Shown: piece after piece, positions 1 through 10,526 of the stretch
Layout: the number at the start of each line of letters is the position of its first letter
Numbering within the stretch: position 1 is the first letter of the stretch
From: Kangiella sediminilitoris
GTDB taxonomy: Bacteria; Pseudomonadota; Gammaproteobacteria; Enterobacterales; Kangiellaceae
NCBI RefSeq assembly: GCF_001708405.1
Contig: NZ_CP012418.1
Coordinates: forward strand, 2,232,001-2,296,000
Direction: 5' to 3'
DNA length: 64,000 nucleotides
Position numbers and translations under genes: made by a program
The notes under the pieces: model-generated
What the model saw: the letters and a program-made list of their open reading frames with translations, nothing else
Database searches by the model: none
Told to the model about the DNA's origin: nothing

Positions 1-1476
1 GTTATATCGAATCCCATCATTAGCTAGTACAGCAGTTGCGTTAGCCAGTTGCAGAGGTGTTACTGTCCAGAAGCCCTGTCCAATTCCTATATTAACGGTA
101 TCACCATTGTACCAGGGTTCTTTTCGGGTGCTTTTTTTCCACTCTCTGGAAGGCATGATGCCCACCTTTTCTTCCACAATATCAATTCCGGTTTTTTGTC
201 CGAAACCGAACTGTCGCATCCCTTCGTAAATTTGGTTGATCCCAAGTCTAACCGAAAGGTCGTAAAAGAAGGTATCACAGGATTCAACTATAGCTTGTGT
301 CACATCTACCGTTTTACCATGTCCCCATGCTTTCCAGTCCCGATATCGATGGTTATTGTTAGGTAATGAAAACCAGCCGGGATCACGAATTCTGGTACTG
401 GGAGTAATGACGCCCTCTTTCAAACCTAAGAAAGCCAAATGAGGCTTAATGGTTGAAGCCGGGGGATAAGTACCCTGTACCGCCCGGTTATATAAAGGAC
501 GCTCAGGCGTTAGCAGCTTCTGATATTCTTTGCTCGAAATACCACCGGTAAACATATTCGGATCGTAAGCTGGCTGGCTAACCATTGCCAACACACCGCC
601 AGTAGCCGGGTCAACGGCAACAACCGCCCCGCGCACACCCTTTTCCTGCATTGACTGAGTGATCTTTTGCTGTAAAGCCAAATTGAGGTAAAGATGTAAA
701 TCTTTTCCAGTAACTGGCTCTTTGCGTTCTAAAACACGAACCACTCGCCCACGAGCATCTGTTTCAACTTTTTCACTACCCACGTCACCGTGTAGAATAT
801 CTTCATAATATCGTTCTAAACCCAGCTTTCCCATTTTGCCCGTCGCTGCGTAGCGCTGTCGTGTCGTCCCTATCTCACGGTTATTTGCGACGTCTCGCTC
901 ATCCATACGGATAAGATCATCTTCCGTAATCGCCCCCATTCTGCCGAGGACATGTACCAAGGTAGCACCATAAGGGTAGTATCGTTCCAATCTTGCTTCT
1001 ACACTGACACCGGGGAAAAAGTGCTGGTTAATTGAAAAGGTTGCCACTTCCTGTTCTGTAAGGTTGGTTTTAATAGCGTAGGAATTGAATTTGGGGCGGA
1101 ACTTGATCTGCTCTAAAAACTTTTCAATTTGCTCGTCTGAAATACTGAATATCTGCTTCAATCGCATGACCGTATCGGCCATGTTATCAACCTGCTCCGG
1201 TACCACCTCCAGTGCAAAGATCGAACGGTTTTGTGCCAGCAGCTTCCCGGTCTGGTCATAAATCAGACCGCGAACCGGTGCAATCGGCCGGACCTGAATT
1301 CTATTATTTTCCGACTGAGTCTGATATTTATCATGCTCCAGTACCTGGAGTTTAATTTCTCGAGCTAATAAAAAGCCCATCAAGCCGACCACTATGATCA
1401 AAGCTATAACGCAACGTATGTAGAATATGGACGTCTCTCGTCCTACATCCTTTGTAGCTTCACGCTTTTTTAACAT
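1..1476 (-). CDS. mrdA: Penicillin-binding protein 2, C-terminus cut by window edge
   Basis: This is the elongation-specific peptidoglycan transpeptidase, a partner of RodA in rod-shape maintenance, anchored in the inner membrane with a periplasmic catalytic domain. The reading frame runs from ATG at 1476 and leaves the window still open, giving 492 codons of an expected 600 or more. A single N-terminal membrane segment lies around residues 15-37. The penicillin-binding dimerisation domain follows. The transpeptidase domain shows the nucleophile motif STIK (Ser about 341) and the second motif SCD followed by TFFYD, as in E. coli PBP2 (SAD-TYFY). The KTG motif lies outside the window. It is the last visible gene of the leuS-lptE-holA-nadD-rsfS-rlmH cluster, 53 bp after rlmH, where rodA would be expected next. 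Confidence 0.95.
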   Translation of the reverse strand, partial: MLKKREATKDVGRETSIFYIRCVIALIIVVGLMGFLLAREIKLQVLEHDKYQTQSENNRIQVRPIAPVRGLIYDQTGKLLAQNRSIFALEVVPEQVDNMADTVMRLKQIFSISDEQIEKFLEQIKFRPKFNSYAIKTNLTEQEVATFSINQHFFPGVSVEARLERYYPYGATLVHVLGRMGAITEDDLIRMDERDVANNREIGTTRQRYAATGKMGKLGLERYYEDILHGDVGSEKVETDARGRVVRVLERKEPVTGKDLHLYLNLALQQKITQSMQEKGVRGAVVAVDPATGGVLAMVSQPAYDPNMFTGGISSKEYQKLLTPERPLYNRAVQGTYPPASTIKPHLAFLGLKEGVITPSTRIRDPGWFSLPNNNHRYRDWKAWGHGKTVDVTQAIVESCDTFFYDLSVRLGINQIYEGMRQFGFGQKTGIDIVEEKVGIMPSREWKKSTRKEPWYNGDTVNIGIGQGFWTVTPLQLANATAVLANDGIRYN

Positions 1477-1529
1477 GTTAAATGACTAGACCCTTCATGA
1501 GGTTCTTATGTGCACTGTATTACAAACGG

Positions 1530-2000
1530 TTATTCGCGGTGATACGGATGATTTACCGTAACCGACCAGGCTCGATACAACGCTTCCGCAATCAATACGC
1601 GAACTAAAGGATGCGGAAAAGTTAAATTTGATAATGAAATTTTCTGATTTGCTCTTTGCAAACAAGCCGGGGCCAGTCCTTCCGGACCGCCAACCAGCAA
1701 CACGACATTAGGGTGATTTAACTGCCAATGCTCTATTTGAGAAGCTAATTGCGACGTTGAGTATTGCTTACCCTTAACGTCCAGGGCTATGACCCAGTCG
1801 CCACTGGAAATATGTGACAACATAGCCTCACCTTCTTTATCAGTTAAACGCACTATGTCCGCGTTCTTGCCTCGTTTGACCGCTGGAACTTCAACGAGTT
1901 CCAATGCAAAATCTCTGGGGAATCGCCGCGCATATTCTTTATAGCCCTGCTCTACCCAGCCCGGCATCTTTTGACCAACGGTGATTAAGCGTAATTGCAT
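1530..2000 (-). CDS. rlmH: 23S rRNA pseudouridine-1915 N3-methyltransferase RlmH
   Basis: This SPOUT-fold methyltransferase methylates pseudouridine 1915 in helix 69 of 23S rRNA using SAM, acting on assembled 70S ribosomes. The 156 residues match the family length of about 155. The SAM-binding knot motif [11 protein letters not shown] is clear, and the C-terminus has the conserved [14 protein letters not shown] ending. It follows rsfS by 20 bp and precedes mrdA, the same order as in E. coli. Confidence 0.97.
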   Translation of the reverse strand: MQLRLITVGQKMPGWVEQGYKEYARRFPRDFALELVEVPAVKRGKNADIVRLTDKEGEAMLSHISSGDWVIALDVKGKQYSTSQLASQIEHWQLNHPNVVLLVGGPEGLAPACLQRANQKISLSNLTFPHPLVRVLIAEALYRAWSVTVNHPYHRE

Positions 2001-2020
2001 GTTTGTATAAGCTATACGGT

Positions 2021-2365
2021 CTACTGAGAGCGAGCTTCTTTCCAGTTAGGATCCCATAATTTTTCCAGCTGATAAAAGTCCCGAGTTTGGGCCAGCATGA
2101 TATGAACGACCACATCGCCGAGATCGACTAACACCCACTCACCGACATCATCACCTTCAACCCCTAGCGGCTGAAGACCTAACTCTTTCATTTCACTGAC
2201 CAAGTTGTTAGCAACCGACTTTACGTGACGGTTAGAAGTACCACTGGCAACGACCATATAATCCGTTACCGTGCTGAGGTCTTTCACATCTAATACACTG
2301 ATTTCTTTAGCTTTTAAGTCTTCTAATTGCTCGACAACAACATTCTTAACTTGCTCAACTTGCAT
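2021..2365 (-). CDS. rsfS: Ribosomal silencing factor RsfS
   Basis: RsfS binds ribosomal protein L14 (uL14) and blocks joining of the 30S and 50S subunits, lowering translation in stationary phase or starvation. The 114 residues cover the whole family domain. Typical segments are [32 protein letters not shown] and the C-terminal YQLEKLW. It lies 8 bp downstream of nadD and 20 bp upstream of rlmH, a conserved neighbourhood that supports the call. Confidence 0.97.
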   Translation of the reverse strand: MQVEQVKNVVVEQLEDLKAKEISVLDVKDLSTVTDYMVVASGTSNRHVKSVANNLVSEMKELGLQPLGVEGDDVGEWVLVDLGDVVVHIMLAQTRDFYQLEKLWDPNWKEARSQ

Positions 2366-2373
2366 TGGTTACC

Positions 2374-3039
2374 TTAACTCTTAGGGTTTAGGCCGTATAG
2401 GCCATGCTGATACATATAGTCTAGTATATCATCTGGTAATAGAAATCGGGGCGAAAAGCCTTGATTTATTTGCTCTCGGATATAGCTTGAAGAAATATCC
2501 AGTTGCGGCATCTGACAAAAACCAACTTTTCCATGACTGTAACTGGGTAGTTGCATCACGTCGTTCAGCGCATGCTGCCTGTAGAACGTGGCTACTGTCC
2601 CTGCCGTCGGAATTTCGCTACTGGGGCGCCCCACTACCAGAATATTGGTTAATTCAATTAGCTCTTGCCACTGATACCATTCATCAATTTTGGCAAAGGC
2701 GTCTGCGCCCATTAAAAACACCAGGCAATCATTCCCTACTTCGCGCCTAATTTCCTTTAGGGTAACCACACTATAGCTTGGCTCTGGTCGCGACAATTCT
2801 CTGCTATCAACTTTTAATTCCGGATACTGCTTCAGTACCCGCTCCAGCATTTCAATTCTCTGTCTTGGGGTTGCACCCGGTTCCGGACGGTGAGGAGGAT
2901 AGGCTGCAGGCATCAATGAAACGTTAGCATCAGGGAAGCGATTCAACATCTCCTGGGTCATTCTTAAGTGTCCAAAATGCACAGGGTCAAAAGTCCCGCC
3001 AAGAATAATATCCATTTTTTTCTGCTGCAACATGGTCAC
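2374..3039 (-). CDS. nadD: Nicotinate-nucleotide adenylyltransferase
   Basis: NadD joins ATP and nicotinate mononucleotide to form deamido-NAD, a late step of NAD synthesis. The nucleotidyltransferase signature GGTFDPVHFGHL is near the N-terminus and the ISSSYIRE motif near the C-terminus. The start shown is a GTG at 3039 whose bases overlap the holA stop as GTGA, implying coupled translation. ATG codons at 3033 and 3015 are alternatives, and the one at 3015 begins directly at the fold (MDIILGG). NAD synthesis is relevant to the NADH-fed complex I encoded later in the window, but no direct link is shown. Confidence 0.95.
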   Translation of the reverse strand: MTMLQQKKMDIILGGTFDPVHFGHLRMTQEMLNRFPDANVSLMPAAYPPHRPEPGATPRQRIEMLERVLKQYPELKVDSRELSRPEPSYSVVTLKEIRREVGNDCLVFLMGADAFAKIDEWYQWQELIELTNILVVGRPSSEIPTAGTVATFYRQHALNDVMQLPSYSHGKVGFCQMPQLDISSSYIREQINQGFSPRFLLPDDILDYMYQHGLYGLNPKS

Positions 3040-4121
3040 GACATTCCAAATGCTTTTTTCAGATTACTCAGTCCGTCTTTAGCGGCCTGGGATGGCTGCT
3101 CTGCTGAGCGTTGTGGCTTTCTTGCTCTGAAAGGATTGACGCCAGAAATCAGACAAACCACTTGCGCCATTTCCTGCCAGACATCAATATCCGCCTGTCC
3201 TTTAATCCCTTTATCGATCATGGTTAAGCGCTGAATCATGGCGTACCACTTTTTAACACTACCATTACTTAAAGCCGCCTGATAAACCTTTTGCTTTTTG
3301 GGCCATACTCGATTGGCTTTGAAAATTTCAGGGATGGGCGTTCCTGCCGCCACCTCTTCAGACCATAGGGCTAGCTGTTGGCATTCCCGCAGTAACTGAT
3401 TCACTACCGGTAAAGGATAAGTTCCTTCTGCCTGGATGCTAGCTAACATCCGAAGTGCTCGCTCGGCCTGGCCCAACAGGCAGGCATCAGCAAGTTCAAA
3501 CATTGAGTAGCGAGCGCTTTCGCCCACATACTCTCTGATATTATCACCAGTAACCACCCCATCCTTCGCCAATAATGCCAGCATTTGAAGATCCTGGTGA
3601 GCAGCCAATAAGTTACCTTCACAACGCTCTACCAGAACCTGTAGCGCATCATTATCGAGTTTTAAATCAAGTTTAGTTGCCCTTTGACGTAACCAGCCAC
3701 CAAGCCTTTCAGCAGGTATTGGCCATACTTCGACAACGATGCCAACCTGTTCCAGTGTTTTAAACCACGACGTGCGTTTTTCGTTTGAAAGTTTTGGAGC
3801 AATAATCAGTAAGACATCACTTGGCTGACTGCTGATAAAACTCTGTATCGCTTCACCCTGAGCTTTTTTTATGGATTTATCAAAGCGCCATTCCAGCAAC
3901 CTGCTTTCTGCAAATAAAGACATGGTTCCTGCCTGATCAGCAAGTGGATTGCTGGCGGTTGAGTCTTCTATAATCTGTCGTTCTAAAATTCCCTGATCTT
4001 TACAATGAGCTCGGATTTGATCAGCGGCTTCCATTTTTTGCCAAGGTTCATCACCAGCCACCAGAAAAACTGGATAGTGCTGATTAAGAGCTTGTTCTAA
4101 TTTCTCTGGATAAACCTTCAC
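3036..4121 (-). CDS. holA: DNA polymerase III delta subunit
   Basis: HolA is the clamp-loader wrench that opens the beta sliding clamp. The 361 residues are close to the usual 340. The N-terminal PVFLVAGDEPW and the loop TMSLFAESRLLEW, which carries the clamp-binding hydrophobic pair, are typical of the family. It lies between lptE (14 bp upstream) and nadD (4-bp overlap), as in E. coli. The C-terminus carries about 25 extra residues rich in Ala, Gln and Ser that are probably disordered. Confidence 0.95.
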   Translation of the reverse strand: MKVYPEKLEQALNQHYPVFLVAGDEPWQKMEAADQIRAHCKDQGILERQIIEDSTASNPLADQAGTMSLFAESRLLEWRFDKSIKKAQGEAIQSFISSQPSDVLLIIAPKLSNEKRTSWFKTLEQVGIVVEVWPIPAERLGGWLRQRATKLDLKLDNDALQVLVERCEGNLLAAHQDLQMLALLAKDGVVTGDNIREYVGESARYSMFELADACLLGQAERALRMLASIQAEGTYPLPVVNQLLRECQQLALWSEEVAAGTPIPEIFKANRVWPKKQKVYQAALSNGSVKKWYAMIQRLTMIDKGIKGQADIDVWQEMAQVVCLISGVNPFRARKPQRSAEQPSQAAKDGLSNLKKAFGMS

Positions 4122-4135
4122 GGGACCTTCTGAGT

Positions 4136-4648
4136 TTATTGTATGGGGTTCAGATGATGGGTTGTTGCCATCTGTAAAAGGAGACGACCTATAACGTCCT
4201 GGTGCATATCATCAATCAGGCGTTGCTGCTCATTTTCCTGACCTGACTCCAGCGTACGCTGGTAAGCAAACTCTCGTCTACTATTCAGGGTTTGTGTTTG
4301 TGGCTCACCTTCTGTAATAGTATCAGGTGTCAGTAACTGATATTTCAATGTGAAAATCAACTCCAGTTCACTGGCACGGCCGAAACTGTCGCGAGCCACC
4401 GTACGTTTTTCAGTATTATAATCTACGATTGCCAGTTGCATTTCTGATGCTTCCGCTGACTGGACAAGTTGTGCTCCCTGGTAAGCAAGACGTTGTTTCA
4501 GGGTACGTTCAAAACTTGCATTTGGACTGTCGCTTAATAGCCAAACTTTCGCCCCATCCAGATCCGTTCCAGCACCACGCAAATGGAATCCACAAGCGGT
4601 CAGAAGACCGCTCAGGAAAACTAATGGTATGATTAAACGTATTTTCAT
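4136..4648 (-). CDS. lptE: LPS-assembly lipoprotein LptE
   Basis: LptE is the outer-membrane lipoprotein that plugs the LptD barrel and helps insert LPS into the outer leaflet. A short signal peptide ends in the lipobox LTAC, with acylated Cys at about residue 19, followed by GFHLRG, the characteristic start of mature LptE. The 170 residues match the family. It lies between leuS (22 bp upstream) and holA, the conserved position for this poorly conserved protein. Confidence 0.95.
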   Translation of the reverse strand: MKIRLIIPLVFLSGLLTACGFHLRGAGTDLDGAKVWLLSDSPNASFERTLKQRLAYQGAQLVQSAEASEMQLAIVDYNTEKRTVARDSFGRASELELIFTLKYQLLTPDTITEGEPQTQTLNSRREFAYQRTLESGQENEQQRLIDDMHQDVIGRLLLQMATTHHLNPIQ

Positions 4649-4670
4649 TCAGTACCTATGCTGTCACAGC

Positions 4671-7289
4671 CTAATTCGCAACAATATTTACCAGCTTACC
4701 TGGTACCACAATCACCTTACGCACAGTATTGCCGTCAGTAAACTTTTTAACATTGTCATCAGCCAAAGCCATAGCTTCAACCTCTTCTTTTGTGGCGCTG
4801 GCAGCAACCGTAATTTTAGCACGTAGCTTGCCATTTACCTGTACGATAATTAGCTTCTCATCCTGTACCATGGCGCTCTTGTCTGCTTCTGGCCACTTAG
4901 CGTCGACAACGTCTGAACGGTCGTCATCGTTAACTAGCTCACCCAAAGCAGTCCACAACTCAGAACAGATATGTGGCACGATTGGAGCCAGTAGCAAGAC
5001 CGCCGTCTCTAGAGCTTCATGCAATACAACACGATCCTGTTCAGTCATCTCTTCTGCTTTTCCTGCATGATTCAGTAGCTCCATGACCGCAGCAATAGCC
5101 GTATTAAAAGTATAACGGCGAGCGTAATCATCGGTTACTTTTGCAATCGTTTCGTGGGTTTTACGACGTAATGCTTTCTGATCCGAATTTAATCCAGATA
5201 CATCCAGTTTACTTACTTCACCTTTATGCTGATGCGACTGTACCATTTTCCACAAACGACGTAGGAACCGGAGCGAACCATCTACCGCTGAATCCTGCCA
5301 CTCCAGCGCTTGATCCGGTGGCGAAGCAAACATGGTATATAAGCGCATGGTATCTGCACCGTACTGCTCCACCATCGACTGCGGATCAATACCGTTGTTC
5401 TTCGACTTCGACATTTTTGTCATACCGGCATGAACGACCTCATTACCATCCTGATCAATCGCCTTAGAGATATGACCTTTGTCATCACGCTCCTTCACTT
5501 CAACTTCCAGCGGTGAAACCCAGTGACGCGCACCTTTTTCATCAGTGTAGTAATAGGCATCGGCCAGAACCATGCCCTGGCACAATAATTTTTTGGCTGG
5601 CTCATCCGAGTTAACCAGACCGATATCGCGCAGCAATTTGTGGAAGAAACGGAAATACATCAGGTGCATGGTGGCATGTTCGATACCACCGATATACTGA
5701 TCTACTGGCAGCCAGTAATTTGCCTGCTCCGGGTTTAGCATTCCTTTATCATAATCTGGGCTGGTGTAACGTGCGTAATACCAGCTCGACTCCATGAAGG
5801 TATCGAAAGTATCTGTTTCGCGGACACCTTCCACGCCGTCGACAACCGCTTTTTTCCACTCTTCATCAGTATTCAGCGGGCTGGTCACGCCATCCATCAC
5901 CACATCTTCCGGTAAACGGACTGGCAGCTGATCTTCAGGAGCTGGAACCACTGAGCCATCAGGCATGTTGATCATTGGAATAGGAGCACCCCAATAGCGT
6001 TGACGGGAAACGCCCCAGTCACGCAAACGATAGTTGACAGTTTTCTCGCCTTTGCCCTCGGCTTCCAGCTTCGCTGAAATTGCATGGAATGCTTGCTCGA
6101 ATTCCATGCCATCAAATTCATCGGAATTAAAGGTTACGCCCTTTTCAGTATAGGCCGCTTCGCTGATGTCCAGCTCAGAACCATCCGCCGGCTGAATTAC
6201 CGGAGCCTTCTCAATACCGTACTTAGTAGCAAACTCCCAGTCACGCTGATCGTGTGCTGGGACTGCCATAACCGCACCGGTGCCGTAATCCATCAGAACA
6301 AAATTAGCAACCCAGATAGGGACGTCTTTACCCGTTAACGGGTGCTTGGCATACAGGCCTGTCGCCATGCCTTTCTTTTCCATGGTCGCCATTTCAGCTT
6401 CCGATACTTTGCTGTTCTTGCATTCACTCACAAACTCAGCCAGTTCTGGATTATCTTTAGACGCCATAGTGGCGATTGGGTGGCCCGCGGCTACTGCAAG
6501 ATAAGTCACACCGTAAAGAGTATCAGGACGAGTGGTATAAACACGAAGGTTATCGCTATGATCACTCTCGTCACCAAAACCAAACTCTACTTCAACCCCT
6601 TCCGAGCGCCCGATCCAGTTACGCTGCATGGTTTTAACCATATCTGGCCAGCCATCCAGCTTATCCAGATCCGCCAGCAGCTCATCAGCGTATTCAGTAA
6701 TTTTAATAAACCACTGTGGTATTTCTTTCTGCTCAACTGGCGTATCACAACGCCAGCAAGCACCATCAACCACCTGCTCATTGGCCAGAACAGTCTGGTC
6801 ATTCGGGCACCAGTTTACTGATGAGGTTTTCTTATAAACCAAGCCTTTCTCATACAGCTTAGTGAAGAACCACTGTTCCCAGCGATAGTATTCTGGCTGA
6901 CAGGTCGCTAATTCACGATCCCAATCATAGGCAAAGCCCAGCATTTTCAGCTGACCTTTCATGTAATCGATATTTTCGTAAGTCCAAGGCGCCGGGGACG
7001 CTTTATTTTTAACCGCCGCATTCTCAGCCGGTAATCCGAACGCATCCCAACCGATCGGCTGCAGCACATTTTTACCCTGCATACGCTGGAAACGTGCAAT
7101 AACATCACCGATGGTATAGTTACGAACGTGGCCCATGTGTAATCGACCACTGGGGTAAGGGAACATGCTCAAGCAGTAGTACTTCTCTTTAGAAGCATCT
7201 TCGACCGCTTTGAAAGTTTTATTTTTTTGCCACTTCTCTTGGATTTTCCCTTCAATTTCAGAAGGTTGATAGTGCTCAGTTAGTTGCAT
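4671..7289 (-). CDS. leuS: Leucyl-tRNA synthetase
   Basis: This class I synthetase charges tRNA-Leu with leucine in the cytoplasm. The 872 residues match the bacterial LeuRS length. The HIGH-type motif is in [15 protein letters not shown] near residue 42. The zinc-knuckle region has CWRC, and the CP1 editing domain includes TTRPDTLYG. The KMSKS loop appears as TKMSKSKNN. The ATG at 7289 is the first gene of the leuS-lptE-holA-nadD-rsfS-rlmH-mrdA cluster. The preceding 248 bp presumably hold its promoter, but no convincing site was seen there. Confidence 0.98.
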   Translation of the reverse strand: MQLTEHYQPSEIEGKIQEKWQKNKTFKAVEDASKEKYYCLSMFPYPSGRLHMGHVRNYTIGDVIARFQRMQGKNVLQPIGWDAFGLPAENAAVKNKASPAPWTYENIDYMKGQLKMLGFAYDWDRELATCQPEYYRWEQWFFTKLYEKGLVYKKTSSVNWCPNDQTVLANEQVVDGACWRCDTPVEQKEIPQWFIKITEYADELLADLDKLDGWPDMVKTMQRNWIGRSEGVEVEFGFGDESDHSDNLRVYTTRPDTLYGVTYLAVAAGHPIATMASKDNPELAEFVSECKNSKVSEAEMATMEKKGMATGLYAKHPLTGKDVPIWVANFVLMDYGTGAVMAVPAHDQRDWEFATKYGIEKAPVIQPADGSELDISEAAYTEKGVTFNSDEFDGMEFEQAFHAISAKLEAEGKGEKTVNYRLRDWGVSRQRYWGAPIPMINMPDGSVVPAPEDQLPVRLPEDVVMDGVTSPLNTDEEWKKAVVDGVEGVRETDTFDTFMESSWYYARYTSPDYDKGMLNPEQANYWLPVDQYIGGIEHATMHLMYFRFFHKLLRDIGLVNSDEPAKKLLCQGMVLADAYYYTDEKGARHWVSPLEVEVKERDDKGHISKAIDQDGNEVVHAGMTKMSKSKNNGIDPQSMVEQYGADTMRLYTMFASPPDQALEWQDSAVDGSLRFLRRLWKMVQSHQHKGEVSKLDVSGLNSDQKALRRKTHETIAKVTDDYARRYTFNTAIAAVMELLNHAGKAEEMTEQDRVVLHEALETAVLLLAPIVPHICSELWTALGELVNDDDRSDVVDAKWPEADKSAMVQDEKLIIVQVNGKLRAKITVAASATKEEVEAMALADDNVKKFTDGNTVRKVIVVPGKLVNIVAN

Positions 7290-7504
7290 TGTCTAAAATT
7301 TCTTTAATTATGAAATCGGATTAGGAGGAGTCAGGCGCAAAGCCCCATAAAGCCTCAAACTATAAGCCCTTAATGTTACCTGACAGGGAGAATAGCAACA
7401 AGGTTAATTGTTAGGCTTTTCAAGGTTTAGCGGAGTTCAGGTGAAGTTTCGCAGATTGGCCCGAAGCCTGTTAAGCCCAATATATCAAAAAACTAATAAT
7501 CAAA

Positions 7505-7528
7505 GTTGGACTCATACGTCAGCCCAAC
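7505..7528 (-). terminator. Terminator-like hairpin after lnt
   Basis: On the minus strand an 8-bp stem (arms 7521-7528 and 7505-7512, one G-U pair) with an 8-base loop lies 9 bp after the lnt stop. It is followed by the imperfect T-rich run TTTGATTATT. It could end the miaB-lnt transcript before leuS. The tail is not a clean T-run, so this may be only a weak terminator. The remainder of the 7290-7537 gap shows no gene. Confidence 0.45.
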
Positions 7529-7537
7529 CTACAACAA

Positions 7538-9082
7538 CTAACTTTCAGTGCTAATGTCTTGGTTCGTTTTCAACATGAAAGCTAGCCCCAGCAAAACAAT
7601 CACCAGCACCAGCAGGCTCCAGTAGCCATACTGTAAAAACCAGGTTGGCTTATTATCCAGAATAAAAGCTCCAGCCAACACATCGCGTTCGAAACGTGGG
7701 ATCTGATCCAGCACTCGGCCCTGCGAATCAATAACTGCGGTCAGGCCATTATTGGTGCCACGAATCACCGGTAAGCCCGTTTCAATAGCACGCATCTGAG
7801 CAATCTGGAAATGCTGTAATGGTCCCCAGCTATCGCCAAACCAGGTGTCGTTACTGATGGTCAGGATCGCCGTAAACTGATCCTGCGACTGATTACCCAG
7901 ACTCTGTATTAGGCCAGAAAAGGCTATCTCGTAGCATATGGCTGGCACCAGCGCTGCCTTATCGGTCCGTAATGGTTCCTGCTCGGGACTGCCAGGGGTA
8001 AAGCTCGACATTGGCAAGTCAAAAAAGTCGATGGCTCCACGGAGTAATTCAGTAAACGGGATGTATTCACCAAAAGGAACAAGTTGCTGCTTATGGTAGG
8101 CCTGGTTCTGCTCCCCTAATAAACGAACCCCAGAATAATAGACCGATCGATTATCAGGCTCATACATTGGGATCCCGGTGATGAACTGGCTATTGCTCTC
8201 TTTAGCCTGCTCTTCAAGCTTTCTCATGATCCCCGGTACATTATTTTCAAAAGACGGGATACCGCCTTCAGGCCACACCACCAGGTCAGCACCCCAGTAA
8301 GACTCGGTCTGCTCGAACAGGCCATTCATAATCGCATTGAAATACTGAGGATTCCATTTGATGTGCTGGTCAACGTTTGGCTGAACTAAAGCCAACGTCA
8401 GGGTCTGCTCTTTCTCTGGCTTTTTAGAAAACAGGTGCAAGGTTGTTATAAACGGAATTGCCAGAATAACCAGAATTGGTAGTATGAAGCGTCGCTGCTG
8501 GGCATAGCCTTTACTAACCACCACTTCTGATAGTAGACAACTCAGAATAACTACAAATAAAGTAACTCCATGGACCCCAAGGTAACTGGCAATCCCCTGC
8601 ATCAGAGCCTCTGCCTGGCTATATCCGGCATATAACCAGGGAAAGCTGACAAAACCCGAACCACGGGCAATATCCATTCCGACCCAAAGTATACTGAAAA
8701 GGAGAACACGAGAAGTCAGTGAGTACTGACTAAAAAATTTCTGCATTATCCAGCCGAGAATGCTGTAAAAGAACGCCAGAATCGCTGCAAATAAAATTGT
8801 CAGAATAACGGCTAAGGGCGGAGACGCATTACCGAAGGTGTTAATGGACACATAGACCCAGGACACTCCTGCTATGAAAACCCCAAAGCCATAGCCCCAG
8901 CCCAGCCAAAAAGTTTTTTTGGGCGTCTGGTTTTGGATGAGCCACCAGAACGTTGCGATGGATATCAGTGCAACGGGCCACCATTTTAAGGGGGCAAAAG
9001 CAAGCGGGTATACAGCTCCAGCTACCAGGGCAATAAAAAATGCCAGCCAGCCTGATGGGCTGGCAAATTTACTTGTCATCAC
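7538..9082 (-). CDS. lnt: Apolipoprotein N-acyltransferase
   Basis: Lnt adds the third acyl chain to the N-terminal cysteine of lipoproteins in the inner membrane. The N-terminal part (about residues 1-200) is a multi-pass membrane domain. The periplasmic nitrilase-fold domain carries the catalytic triad: Glu in VVWPEGGIPSF, Lys in the HKQQLVPFGEYIPF segment, and Cys in PAICYEIAFSG. A final membrane helix lies at the C-terminus. The 514 residues equal the family norm. It follows corC, as in E. coli. LptE, CtaC and the VWA protein in this window are likely lipoprotein substrates. Confidence 0.97.
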   Translation of the reverse strand: MMTSKFASPSGWLAFFIALVAGAVYPLAFAPLKWWPVALISIATFWWLIQNQTPKKTFWLGWGYGFGVFIAGVSWVYVSINTFGNASPPLAVILTILFAAILAFFYSILGWIMQKFFSQYSLTSRVLLFSILWVGMDIARGSGFVSFPWLYAGYSQAEALMQGIASYLGVHGVTLFVVILSCLLSEVVVSKGYAQQRRFILPILVILAIPFITTLHLFSKKPEKEQTLTLALVQPNVDQHIKWNPQYFNAIMNGLFEQTESYWGADLVVWPEGGIPSFENNVPGIMRKLEEQAKESNSQFITGIPMYEPDNRSVYYSGVRLLGEQNQAYHKQQLVPFGEYIPFTELLRGAIDFFDLPMSSFTPGSPEQEPLRTDKAALVPAICYEIAFSGLIQSLGNQSQDQFTAILTISNDTWFGDSWGPLQHFQIAQMRAIETGLPVIRGTNNGLTAVIDSQGRVLDQIPRFERDVLAGAFILDNKPTWFLQYGYWSLLVLVIVLLGLAFMLKTNQDISTES

Positions 9083-9113
9083 AGACTCTCTATCAATTAT
9101 TGTTTTGTGTGTA

Positions 9114-9968
9114 CTAACTTAATATTTGTTCTTGTGCCAGTGGCTTGACTCGCAACAAATGCACACGACGTTGATCGGCATTCAGTACGGTGAATTTGAA
9201 GTCTCCCATGGTAATGGTCTCATCACGCTCTGGCATATGGCCGAATTTGTTAACCAACAAACCGCCAATCGTATCAAATTCCTGATCTGAAAAATCAGAA
9301 CCTAATCGCTCATTAAAGTCTTCGATATCAGTCTGAGCCTTGATGATGTACTCACCATTTGAGTGAAGCTTGATATTACTTTCCTCTTCATCGATATCAA
9401 ACTCGTCCTCAATGTCCCCCACAATTTGTTCCAGTACGTCTTCAATTGTCACCAGCCCGGACACACAACCGTATTCATCAACGACGATCGCCATGTGATT
9501 TCTCTTAGAGCGGAACTCTGTCAGGAGAATATCAAGACGCTTACTTTCTGGAATGATATAGGCAGGACGGAGAATATCTTTAATGTCGAAGTTATTTTTT
9601 TCACCGTCATCAAAAGCATAGGTCAGTAGCTCTTTAGCCAGCATAATGCCTTCAATGTCATCACGGTTTTCACCCACAACCGGGTAACGTGAGTGACGCG
9701 TCTCACTGACGATTGGCAGAATTTCCTGCAACGAGGCGTTCTCATGAATCACGTTCATTTGTGACCGTGGGATCATAATATCGCGTACCTGCATTTCTGC
9801 GACCTGTAATACACCCTCCATCATTGCCAGAGAGTCGGTCTTGATCAGCTTATCGTCTGTAGCAACCCGTAACACTTCCACCAGTTGCTGGCGGTCTTGG
9901 GGTTCAGAATGGAAAATATCTACTATTCGTTGAAAAAAGCTCCTCGACGGAGGTTTGTCATCGCTCAT
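9114..9968 (-). CDS. corC: CorC-type CBS-domain protein
   Basis: This is a HlyC/CorC-family protein with paired CBS domains (about residues 65-200; DIMIPRSQMNVI and HMAIVVDEYG are typical) and a C-terminal CorC_HlyC transporter-associated domain. E. coli CorC (YbeX) has been linked to cobalt/magnesium efflux and to ribosome-related phenotypes, so the function is not settled. No membrane segment is visible, as expected for the short CorC form. It lies between ybeY and lnt in a conserved cluster. Confidence 0.93.
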   Translation of the reverse strand: MSDDKPPSRSFFQRIVDIFHSEPQDRQQLVEVLRVATDDKLIKTDSLAMMEGVLQVAEMQVRDIMIPRSQMNVIHENASLQEILPIVSETRHSRYPVVGENRDDIEGIMLAKELLTYAFDDGEKNNFDIKDILRPAYIIPESKRLDILLTEFRSKRNHMAIVVDEYGCVSGLVTIEDVLEQIVGDIEDEFDIDEEESNIKLHSNGEYIIKAQTDIEDFNERLGSDFSDQEFDTIGGLLVNKFGHMPERDETITMGDFKFTVLNADQRRVHLLRVKPLAQEQILS

Positions 9969-10030
9969 TGCGCTTTACTTTTCCTCTAATTACCTAAAAA
10001 TATTCGATTAAACCAATACGATACTAATGA

Positions 10031-10522
10031 TTATAGTGTTCCATCAATATGATATGGATCACCAATTCCCAATTTTTCCAAAATCTTTATTTCTAAAGCT
10101 TCCATGGCTTCAGCTTCATCATCTTTTATATGATCGTAGCCTAATAAATGCAAGCATCCATGAATCACCATGTGCGCCCAATGATTGTGCAGTGGCTTAT
10201 TCTGCTCTTTCGCCTCTTTAGCAACTATCTCTGCACAGGCCACCAGATCGCCCAGCAGCCGTTCCTCCGGCATCAATTCAGGAGGCAAACCTTGGGGCAT
10301 TTCAAAAGGGAATGATAAGACATTGGTTGGACGATCTTTGCCCCGGAACTGGTGATTCAGGGACTGACTTTCATCCACCGACACAACCCGTAACGTCAAT
10401 GCAACCTTATCGGTTATCGACAGGTGTTCCAGTGCAGTCTGCAGCCATAGCTTGAACTGCTCCTCAGTAGGCAGATGCTCATGGTCACAGGCAAACTGCA
10501 ACTCAAACTCCAGTTGATTCAT
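10031..10522 (-). CDS. ybeY: Endoribonuclease YbeY
   Basis: YbeY is a single-strand endoribonuclease needed for 16S rRNA 3'-end maturation and ribosome quality control. The zinc-binding motif HxxxHxxxxxH is present in [16 protein letters not shown] chose the ATG at 10522, which begins MNQLEFELQ and gives 163 residues, the normal length. The open frame extends 52 codons further upstream, but that part lies inside phoH and does not look like YbeY. The start is 4 bp after the phoH stop, so translation is probably coupled. Confidence 0.96.
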   Translation of the reverse strand: MNQLEFELQFACDHEHLPTEEQFKLWLQTALEHLSITDKVALTLRVVSVDESQSLNHQFRGKDRPTNVLSFPFEMPQGLPPELMPEERLLGDLVACAEIVAKEAKEQNKPLHNHWAHMVIHGCLHLLGYDHIKDDEAEAMEALEIKILEKLGIGDPYHIDGTL

Positions 10523-10526
10523 TTGC

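Noticed and set aside
49-366. 105-codon plus-strand frame at the left edge
   Set aside because: It is antisense to mrdA, whose catalytic motifs are clear in this region.
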